NCBI GenBank assembly: GCA_965277625.1
Contig: OZ255827.1
Coordinates: 744,001 to 808,000 of the forward strand
Source of the DNA: G965195345 sp965277625
GTDB taxonomy: Bacteria; Pseudomonadota; Gammaproteobacteria; CAKMZV01
Direction: 5' to 3'
DNA: 64,000 nt
In this document: one piece after another, positions 47,092 to 59,000 of the stretch
Layout of the letters: each line of letters begins with the position of its first letter
How positions within the stretch are numbered: position 1 is the stretch's first letter
The notes under the pieces: model-generated
What the model was told of the DNA's origin: nothing
What the model saw: only the letters and a program-made list of their open reading frames with translations
Database searches by the model: none
Position numbers and translations under genes: made by a program

Positions 47092-50000
47092 TTAATACAA
47101 GTATGCTTCTCCTGATTGGCCTCTGACGCCAGATGCTCCAACTGCAAGCGTACCACCATCACCGCTTAAACTCACAGCAAAACCAAAATGTCCACTATTA
47201 GCAGGATAATAGGCTTTCACATAACTTTGTTGAGCCCAATTGCCATTACTAAATTCAAACACATAGGCAGCACCTGAACCAGGCAAGCTATTATTAGCAG
47301 GGCCGTTCACTCCAGCGCTAGAACCATCTTCTTGATTTGCGCCCACTACGAGGATATTGCCGTCATTGCTCAGACTGACCGATTGGCCAAATTCATCGTT
47401 CGAACCTGAATTAAATGGTTTGATATACGCCTGTTGTGACCAAAAAACAGAGTTGAATCGGAATACGTAAGCGGCACCAGCATTAGCGGCGTTGTTATCA
47501 GTTTCACGACTATTGATCTGAGTGGATGAACCATCCTCCAGATTTGAGCTGACCGCTAGGGTATTGCCATCAGAGCTCAGGCTGACAGATTGGCCAAAAC
47601 GATCGCCAGCATTAGTATTTGATGCTTTAACGTACGCTTCTTGTACCCATGTGCCACCAATGAAGCGGAAGACATACACCGCCCCCGAATCAACAGCACT
47701 GTCATTACTTTCTGCCCCATTAATGCCAGTCGCTGAGCTGTCCTCTTCGGGCGCGCCCACCACGAGGGCTCTGCCGTCATCGCTCAAGCTAAGTGAATAG
47801 CCAAAACGATCGGTATCCCCAGTATTTGATGCTTTGATATAAGCTTGTGGTGTCCACTCAATACCATTGCGAACGTATGTATATACCGCTCCAGCCCCCC
47901 CTAGATCGCGACTTTCTAGACTGCTCTGATAATTATTAACCCCTGTAGAAAGATTGTCTTCCGACCAGGCACCCACTGCAAGGGTATTACCATCAGCACT
48001 CAGACTCACTGATCGACCAAATCGATCGTTGGCGCTTGGAAAAAATGATTTGATGTACGCTTGTTGTGACCAGACGCCATTATTGAAAGCGTAAGAATAC
48101 ACTGCGCCTGAAAGTGGCAAATTATTATTGCGCCTCCCATTGATTCCCGAGGATGAGCCAGACTCAAAACGTGCCCCTATGGCTATGGTATTGCCATCAT
48201 GACTCAGGCTGATGGCTTCACCATAGTAATCACCCAGTCCCGAATTTGAGGCTTTGAGGTACGCTTGTTGTGACCATGTGCCGTTACTACGGCGGAACAC
48301 ATAGGTTGCGCCTGAATCAGTTCTAATATTATCATCTTGTCCATTGAATCCTGTGGCTTTACTATCTTCTAGATGTGCCCCGACGGCAAGGGTGTTACCA
48401 TCACCGCTCATGCTAACAGAAATTCCAAAACGATCATCGCCTCCAGGGTTATGCGGCAGAATATGGCCAATCATGCTGTTCAATTGGGCGTTGGTTAGCA
48501 TCTCTACGTTATGTCTGAAAGTCGCCCCACAGGACGTTGCATCGCAGCTGCCCACTGCATAAAACGGGCTATTTACTCTTGGAATATAACGATGTAATGC
48601 CACCTGACCTTGCGCTGTGGTCTGTCTAATATTGGTGCTATTAGGGCTGATAACAATACCTGTGGTGCTTATGTCCGAATAACCAAGACCTGAGTTTAGG
48701 TCAGGATTGCTTTGTAAACGATAATGTGTCGCCCCTGAAATAGAACTCCAAACAAAATTGAGCGTCTTAATGCCTGTGGTAACAATCAGCACTGGTGGTA
48801 GCACCACCGTCACAAGGGTTGTAATGGAAACACCATCTGTATCGGTCGTTCTGAGGGTTAACAAAACTTGATGGACATTGTTGGCAAATCCTCGTCGGGA
48901 AAGGGTCAAGGTGTTGGTGGTCATTATTGTATTGACAACGCCTTGTCCTGTCGAGACGTTATAGGATAAGGCACCATCTTCTACATCGCTCGCTGAAACA
49001 GTCAACACAAGGGGGGTGGCATTTTCAGAGTAAGCAAGAACCACTGATTGCGAAGAGACAGTCAAAGTTGGCGTGTCATTAATTGGCGCCACAACAACAA
49101 CAATCTCTGTTGAGTCCGATAGCCCACCAATATCAAATGCACTAACGAATAATGTCGTAGTGCCAAAAACATTTTCCATTGCACTCAAGGTAATGCTTTG
49201 TGTAGAAACCACCACGGCATTGACTAATGGCGTAGAGGCTCTCACAGTGACGGTCAATGTGCCTGGATCGGCATCTGTCGCAGTGGTTCTGATGAAAATA
49301 TCAGCAAAATCTTCTTGCACGCTGATAAAGTTGGTGGAAACAGTCAGAACAGGCGTTGTACTTTGATTCAAGATGATGTTGACGGCAATGGTACGCATGC
49401 CTGTTGCATTATTATTGTCAATTGTCGTTACGGTTAATGTTGTTCGACCCGATCCTCCTGCCCTTGGCGTCAATAATATGGCATTAGGTCTTATGGATAC
49501 ATTGACCACGTTTATATCGGAGACTGTTACCGAAAAAGGTAAATTGCCTTCCTCAATATCCGAAGCTGTTGTGTTGATGGTCAATGAAATAAATTGACCT
49601 GTAATTGAGACGTTGTCGCTGGAAACGGATACTGTTGGGGGATCATTCACAGCTCGTACTGTGACCACAACTTGTGTTGAAGCGGTTTGTAAAGATGAAT
49701 CTGCTGTCTGAACGGTCAATGTGACAATGCCATTGACATTTTTTCTGGCCGATAATTGAATGGCATTGGCTGAGGTGGATATGGTCACAATCTCAGTGGA
49801 GGAGGGAATTACTGTAAATGGCAAGACACCACTAACACCCACATCGGTCGCGGTGGTACCGATAACAATTGAGGAGAAATCTTCAGCAAGCACTAAGGAA
49901 TACGTTGATAAAGTTATATTTGGTAAGGTATCTACATTAAATGAAATGGCATTGGTGGTCATTAAACCGTTCACTTGTAGAGTGACAACAACCGTTGTTT

Positions 50001-53000
50001 GACCGTTAAAGGCTTCAGGCGCAGTATAAATCAGATTCATTGTTTGTACACCTGAGCTTTGAGAAACATGGCCAATGCTCGTTGTGCCAGTCGTTGCGAA
50101 TACAGACCAATCCGATGTGTTTATGACATCACGATTCAAATCAAAACCCGTCAATCCTATGGTGACACTTGAGCCAGCTCTGACTAATTTAGACACTATA
50201 TTTGCTGGTGCAAAGCCTCGGGGAAACTCATAAATCGCATGACGAGACTCCACAAAACCTATATCGTCAATTAAAAAATAAGTATTTGCGTTAAAGGAAT
50301 AAGTTGCCCAATTGAATACAGTGAAAGAGTCTGCAGATCTATTGGCAATCAGTCCAAAGACAGGGTGCCAATTCAAAGCAAAGTGTCCAGGATAAAGCCT
50401 AGGGTTAACGTCAGTGTCACTGGCATAACCATAAGCAATGGTGCTATCATTGGTTATCCAAAACAGATCACCAGGGAAATTTTGTTGCGTTAAAACCATG
50501 CCAAACCAAGCATCCTGTGAAATTAAGCCACTGGTGGTTGTGCGTACAAAATTAATTTCTTCAATGGTATTGATATTGATCAAATGGCCACCCAAAGCGC
50601 GGGCTGTTGTCAAAAACGGCGAAATCGATTGAGTTGTTGGGGTGGCAGAATTGGCATAAAGGCGACCGCTTTGAACTATGAGATTGGACAGATTTGGACT
50701 GGCTTGAGCAATGACAGGGGGTACATCATTCATTGGATTGACTTGTACAATCATGGTTTGTTGACTCCCCAATGTATTACTCAGATTGGTGAGTTGTAGG
50801 GTTAGGGTGGCTGTACCTGATTTATCAGGGGCGATTGTAAAATATAGTTGTGCCGTTTGCGAGGTAGAACCAATGTTACTTCTAGTCACAACGTCCGTGG
50901 TGGAGAAGCTGACCACAGGCGTTGGGTTGGTAGAGAAAATGGCATCACCACTGTGCGTCACCCGCCATTGTAGGTCTAAAGTATTTTGGGTTCCATCAAA
51001 GGCAGGTACTCTAATATTGCTGATAAGTTGTTGATTGCGAATGGTTTGAGAACTATTTTCAATTAAGACAATCGAAGTTGTAGGCAAGGTAAAAGCTGCG
51101 GCAGTCACACGAAATGACACTGCTGTGGTGGTGCTTAAACCATTTGTTTGTAGCGTAACGACCACCGTTGTTTGACCATCAAAATTTGGCGGAGCGGTAT
51201 AAACCATATTAACCGTCTGAACCCCTGAACTTTGATAAATATTGCTAAAATTTACTGTACCACCATTGGAATCTATACCTGACCAATTTGCAGCGCTTAT
51301 CGTATCGCCATTCAAATCAAAACCCGTCAGTCGAATGGTATTGACTGAGCCAGCCGTTATGATTGATGAAGATGCCAAACCTTGTGGAAACTCATAAATC
51401 GCATTGCGATTAAAACTTGGACTTCCGTCCGAATTAAGGACTTCCCCCCCATCACCAACTAAGAAAATCACATTCCCATTACCATTTACGATCCAATTGT
51501 AAACGGTGTTAGGGTCGTTATATCTATTGGCACGCACGCCATCGACATCCCAGGGCAATGTAAAATGACCCGGATAAACAGTGAGATTAGTGACGCCATT
51601 ACCAGTGGCATAGCCATAGGCAATGGTGCTGTCGTGCGTTATCCAAGACAGCTCGCCAGGAAATAATTGCTTAGGTAAGACCATGCCTAACCACGGCTCA
51701 AGGGATGTTAAACCACTTGCTGCTGAGCGCACAAAAGAATATTCTTCGGACGAATTGAAATTGATCAAATGTCCACCCAAAGCGCGTGCAGTGCTCAAAA
51801 ATCTTGAGATACCTATACCAGACACCATCGTATCATTGGCATAAAGATGACCGCCATGAACAATAAGATTGGTCAGACTTGTACTGGCTTGAGCAATTCT
51901 AGGAGACACATCCACTGAATTAACGTGAACCACCATGGTTTGTTGCAAAGTTCCCGTACCTGTCAGATTAGTGAGATGTACTGTCAGAGTGGCTGTGCCT
52001 GTTTGATCAGGCCTGATTGTAAAATACAATTGCGCTGTAGGCATGGTTGAAGTCAGTGTGGTTATGGTCGTTAGAGCATTGGTGGTAAAGCTGACTACAG
52101 GGGTTGGATTGGCTGAAAAAATATTGTCGCCACTCGTCGTAACCCGAGTCCATAGAGCTTTGTTATCTGGATTGCTGATGCTGATGGCATTTACGATGCG
52201 ATCAAGCTGGCTACCATGGACAGATAGGCTGACCACAGAGGTTGATAGGGTAAACGACATGGGATCGTCAACCGCATTGACTACCACCACAATCTGCTCT
52301 GTCGTGGAAATACCACCAGAATCGGTCACTTGAACAGTCAAGGTTGATGTACCATTTAGGTTAGTAAGCGCCGTTAGGGTGATACTGTTGGTGAGGGTGC
52401 TATGACCGCTGATTGGTGTCGATAGGGCAAAATCCACAATGCGTGCGGACGAACTCACTGAAAGGGCAATGGCATCCCCTTCAGCATCTGTGGCAGTGGT
52501 TCTGATGACAACTGAATCCATAAAATCTTCTTGCACAATGATACGGTTGGTGGAAACCACTAGCACAGGAGCGGAATTGGGCTTAGGTGACACGATCACA
52601 GAGATGGTTTGAGTGACGGTTGCACCTGAACTGTCAACCAGGCTGACGGTTAAGGTGGTTTGACCTGAAACACCTGCAATGGCACTGAGGACGATGGTAT
52701 TTGTTAAGGTCGTGATAGTGACAACGCCAGCGCTAGAATCTTCCACTGAAAAAGACAAAGTACTATCCTCAACATCACCCAATGTGACATTAATGGTGAT
52801 GGTCGAAAACTCAAAATTGGTTAAAATATTGTTGGTGGACACACTTAGGGTTGGCGTGTCATTAACAGGCGTTACTGTTACGCCTACTTGGGTTGAAGTG
52901 CTGGTTGTACCATCACTGAGGCTAATGGTGAGCGTTGTTACACCATTGGCATGGGCAATGTTTGCCACTTGAACACCTGCGGCTGTGGTCGTGACAGTGA

Positions 53001-56000
53001 CCACCCCAGTCGCAGATTCCACCACTGTTAAAGTCAAAGTATTGCTATCTATATCGCTTCTGGTTGCGCCAATCAATACCGTTGCAAAATCTTCATTCAA
53101 AGTCAAAGCGGTCGTTGAAACACTTAGGGCGGGCGGGTCATTGACGGGGGTGACTGTGACCACCACTTGAGCCGTGGTCGTTAAATCGCCATCACTAAGG
53201 CTCATAACAAGTGTTGTGATACCATTCGCTTCCCCTAAGCTTGATATACGAACATCTGAAGATGAGGCTGTTACTCTAATTACCCCTGTGGTAGATTCGG
53301 TCACAGTAAATGTCAGCAAATTGCCCTCGACATCGCTTGCTGTGGCAACGGTCATAGTACCCGTAAAATCTTCCGCTCGTGTTAATGTTGCACTTGGAAT
53401 GTTTAGGTTTGGTGGATCATTAACAGGCGTGACATTAACCACCACTTGTCCCGTTGTATCTTGGTTGCCATCATTGACGGTAATGGTTAAGGTGGTTTGG
53501 CCATTGGCATTGAGCAAGCTCGACACAGACACCCCTGAGGCTGAGGTTGTGACCGCGACTATGCCCGGGTTGCTTTGGACCACACTTACATTGAGTGTAT
53601 CACCATCGGCATCACTTGCTGTGGCAATGGTTAGAGTACTTCCAAAATCTTCTGCGAGGGTTAAAGTCGCTGTTGGAATGTTTATGGTCGGTGTATCTTG
53701 AACAGGCGCTACCACGACAACAATCTCAGTAGAATGAGATTGCCCACCTGGATCTCTTGCAACCACAGTCAAGGTCGCCGTACCATTGGCATCTCTCATC
53801 GCAGTCAAGGTAATGCTGTTGGTAATCATGCTCTGACCGTTGACTGGGGTCGATATAACAGCAGTCACAATAGGCATAGATGCACTGACTGAGACGGTTA
53901 TGGTATCACCGTCAGCATCTGTGGCTGTGGTTTGGATCATGACTGACGTTCTAAAGTCTTCTGACACGCTAATCAAATTAGTAGAAACGGTCACCACCGG
54001 TGTGGCACTGGCCGTAATGGTCACATTGACTGTGATGATTTCAGTAACCGTAGTCCCTGAACTGTCAACCACTCTAACAGTTAAGGTTGTTTGACCCGAA
54101 GCACCAGGAATGTTATTCAACATAAAGGCATTGGTTGATGTGGTGACTCTGACCACCCCTGTGGTGGTAGCGATCACAGTGAAAGAAATATTGGTATCTT
54201 CTACATCACTTGCTGTGGTGTAAATGGTAATGGGTGAAAAACCACCCAAAGTGGCGATGCTGTTACTTGAGACGGTTAAAGTCGGTGTATCATTAACGGC
54301 ATTCACAGTGACCAACACTTGGGTAGAAGCACTGGCTTGGCCATCACTGACCGTAATGGTTAAGGTGGTCTGACCATTGGCATCGCCAATGCTGACCACT
54401 TGGACACCTGCAGTAGATGTACTCACACGGACGATATTAGACATGGACTCAGCAACACTCAGTGTCAATGTATCGTTCTCTATATCGGAACGATTGACTG
54501 TGATTAGCTGAGTTGTTGCAAAATCTTCATTGAGCGTCAAGGCGGTTGTTGTGACACTTAAGGTTGGTGTGTCATTAACGGGCGCCACAACCACGACTAA
54601 TTCGGTAGAAACAGATTGTCCAGCAGCCGTCACTTGAACGGTTAAGGTCGTTGTGCCATTGGCATTCTCTATGGCGGATAAGTTGATAGTCTTAATACTG
54701 TTTACCTGTGTGGATATGGCTACATCCACAAGATGCGTGGTAGAGCTCACCGAAACCGTTATGGTATTACCATCTTGGTCAATGGCTGATCCTAACAATA
54801 TTGAGGTCATAAAGTCCTCTTGTAAGCTGGTAGTATTGCTGGTAACTATAAAAAACGGTGCCCTATTGGGTACATTAACAGCGATTGTCTGAGTAACTAT
54901 TGTGCCCAAGCTGTCAACCACGCTGACGGTTAAATTGGTTTGACCTGTCGCACGAGAAATCGCATTCAAGGTTATGGCATTAGCTGATGTCGTCACTGTA
55001 ACCACACCTGGGGTGGATGCGGACACGGTGAAGGATAAAGTACCATCTTCAATATCACTCGCTGTCGTGTTAATGGTCATCGTCGAAAATCCACTGAAAG
55101 TCGTAATACTGTTAGTTGAGACAGTTAGTGTCGGTGTGTCATTAACGGCATTCACTGTGACCACCACTTGGGTAGAAACACTGGTTTGGCTATCACTGAC
55201 CGAAATGGTTAAGGTCGTCTGACCATGGGCATTTGGAATGTTTACAACTTGAACGCCTGAGTCTGTGGTTGTCACTGTGACCACCCCAGTAGCCGATTCA
55301 GTCACGGTGAAAGTCAAGCTATTACTATCAATATCCGTTCTGGTTGTGCCAATCAAAACTGTTGCAAAATCTTCATCTAAAGTCAATGCAGTAGTTGAGA
55401 CGGCTAAAACTGGTGGATCATTAACCGCTGTGACGTCGATCACCACTTGAGTGGTTGTGCTTAGTCTGCCATCACTAAGCGTGATGGTTAGAGTCGTTCT
55501 GCCACTCCTTTGGTCTATGCTGGATACAGAGATGCCTGAAACTGAGGTGGTCACAGTGATCACCCCTGTGGTTGATTCAGTGACAGTCACTGTTAGGGCG
55601 TCGCCCCTATCCACATCAGCAAATGTTGCCACAGTGTTGGTACCATCAAAATTTTCTAATACAGTTAAAGCCGAGGTTGAGACTGTTATGGTCGGCGTAT
55701 CATTAACGATCGCTACCACGACAACAATCTCTGTCGAATGAGATTGCCCACCCGAATCGGACGCTAACACAGTCAAGGTTGTTGTGCCATTGGCATTGCC
55801 AATCGCAGTCAAGGTGATGCTGTTGGTGATTGTGCTCTGACCATTGACTGGTGTCGATATAACCGCAGTCACAATAGGCATAGATGCACTGACTGAGACG
55901 GTTATGGTATCACCATCACCATCTGTGGCTGTGGTTCGGATGATGACTGACGTTCCAAAGTCTTCTGCCACGCTAATCAAATTAGTAGAAATTGTCACCA

Positions 56001-59000
56001 CTGGTGCAGTACTTGGGTTAATGGCGACATTGACGCTAATGATTTCAGTAACCGTAGTTCCAGAGCTGTCAACCACTCTAACGGTTAAGGTGGTTTGACC
56101 CGAAGCACCAGGAATGGTATTTAACACAATAGCCACTGCTGATGTGGTTACTCTGACCACCCTTGTGTTGGCATTGATTACGGTGAAAGATATATTGGCA
56201 TCTTCTACATCACTTGCTGTGGTGTTAATGGTAATTGGCGAAAAACCACCCACAGTGGAGATGCTATTACTCGAGACAGATAAAGTCGGCGTATCATTAA
56301 CGGCATTCACTGTGACCAGCACTTGGGTAGAAGCACTGGCTTGGCTATCACTGACCGTAATGGTTAAGGTGGTCTGACCATTGGCATCACCAATGCTGAC
56401 CACTTGGACCCCTGCAGATGATGTACTCACACGGACTATACCAGACATGGATTCAACGAAACTGAGTGTCAAGGTATCGTTCTCTATATCGGAACGATTG
56501 ACTGTGATTAGCTGAGTTGTTGCAAAATCTTCATTGAGCGTCAAGGCGGTCGTTGATACACTTAAGGTTGGTGGGTCATTAACCGCTGTGACGTCGATCA
56601 CCACTTGAGTGGTTGTACTTAGCCTGCCATCACTGAGGCTAATGGTTAAAGTCGTTCTGCCACTCCTTTGGCCTATGCTTGTTACAAAAATGTCTGTGGT
56701 GGTGACTGTGACTGTGACCACTCCAGTAGCTGATTCAGCCACGGTTAAAGTCAAGGTCGTGCTATCAATATCCGTTCTGGTTGTTGCGATCGAAAAAGTT
56801 CCAAAATCTTCAGCCAAGGTCAAGGTGCTGGTTGTAACACTTAAGGCGGGCGGGTCATTAACCGGTGTGACGTCGATCACCACTTGAGTGGTTGTACTTA
56901 GTCTGCCATCACTAAGGGTGATGGTTAAAGTCGTTCTGCCATTTATATTCTCTATGCTGGTTACAGAAACGCCTGCGTCTGAGGTTGTCACTGTGACCAC
57001 TCCAGTCGTGGATTCAACAACGGTTAACGTCAAGGTCGTGCTATCAATATCCGTTCTGGTCGTTGCGATTAAAACCGTTGCAAAATCTTCAGCCAAGGTC
57101 AAGGCAGTGGTAGAGACGGTTAAGACTGGTGGGTCATTAACCCCTGTGATGTCGATCACCACTTGAGTGGTTGTACTTAGTCTGCCATCACTAAGCGTTA
57201 TGGTTAAAGTCGTTCTGCCATTCACACCACTGATGCTACTTACTTCAAAACCTAAGGTTGTTGGTGTAACAGTGACCACTCCAGTAGCTGATTCAGCCAC
57301 GGTTAAAGTCAATGTGTTACTATCCACATCACTTCTGTTTACTAGTATCACAAAAGTTGCAAAATTTTCGCTAAGCGTAAATGCGGGCGTTGTAACACTT
57401 AAGGCTGGTGGGTCATTAATGGGTGTGACGTCGATCACCACTTGAGTATTAGTCGTTAGATCGCCATCACTAAGGGTGATGGTTAAGGTGGTTCGCCCAT
57501 TGGCATTGGTTATGTTTGCAACTTGAACACCTGCGTCTGTGGTCGTGACTGTGACCACCCCAGTAGCGGATTCAGCCACGGTTAATGTCAAAGTATTGCT
57601 ATCTATATCGCTTCTACTTACTGTGATTATTTCAGTTGTTGCAAAATCTTCAGCCAAGGTCAAGGCGCTGGTTGAAACACTTAGGGCGGGCGGGTCATTG
57701 ACTTCTGTGACAGTAACGACCACTTGAGCGGTGGAACTCAATGTACCATCACTGACACGAATGTTTAAAGTGGTGCGGCCATTCACATTGGCAATGGCTG
57801 CAACAGAGACGCCTGAAGCTGAGGTGGTCACAGTGACCACCCCTGTGTTTGATTCAGTGACAGTCACTGTCAGGGCGTCGCCCCGATCTACATCAGCAAA
57901 TGTCGCCACAGTGTTGATACCATCAAAATCTTCTAATACAATTAAAGCGGGGGTTGAGACTGTTATGGTTGGCGTATCATTAACGATCGCTACCACGACA
58001 ACAATCTCAGTAGAATGAGACTGCCCACCCGAATCGGACGCTAACACAGTCAAGGTCGTTGTACCATTGGCATCGCCAATCGCAGTCAAGGTGATGCGGT
58101 TGGTAACTGTGCTCTGACCATTGGCTGGTGTCGATATAACAGCAGTCACAATGGGCCTGGATGCACTGACTGAGACGGTTATGGTATCAGTAGCATCCCC
58201 ATCGGTTGCTGTGGTTTGGATGATGATTGACGTTCCAAAGTCTTCTGACACGCTAATCAAATTAGTAGAAACGGTTACCACTGGTGTGGCACTGACCGTA
58301 ATGGTCACATTGACTGTGATGGATTGAGTCACTGTTGTTCCCGAGCTGTCAACCACTCTAACAGTTAAGGTTGTTTGACCCGAAGCACCAGGAATGGTAT
58401 TTAACACAATCGCCTCTGCTGATGTGGTTACTGTGACCACCCCTGTGTTGGCATCGATCACGGTGAAAGATATATTGGCATCTTCTACATCACTCGCAGT
58501 GGTGTTAATGGTGATGGGTGAAAAACCACCCAAAGTGGAGATGCTATTGCTTGAGACGGTTAAAGTCGGTGTATCATTAACGGCATTCACTGTGACCAGC
58601 ACTTGGGTAGAAGCACTGGCTTTGCCATCATTCACCATAATGGTTAAGGTGGTCTGACCATTGGCATCGCCAATGCTGACCACTTGGACCCCTGCAGATG
58701 ATGTACTCACACGGACGATATTAGAGATGGACTCAGCGACACTAAGTGTCAATGTATCGTTCTCTATATCGGAACGATTGACTGTGATTAGTTGAGTTGT
58801 TGCAAAATCTTCATTGAGCGTCAAGGCGGTCGTTGAAACGCTTAAAGTCGGTGTGTCATTGACAGCCGTAACTATCACGGATACTTGGATTGAAGTACTG
58901 GTTGAGTCATCACTAAGGGTAATCGTCAGCGTTGTGGCACCACTGATATTATCTGTACTCCTTAGCTGAACACCTGCGGATGATGTACTCACGATGACTA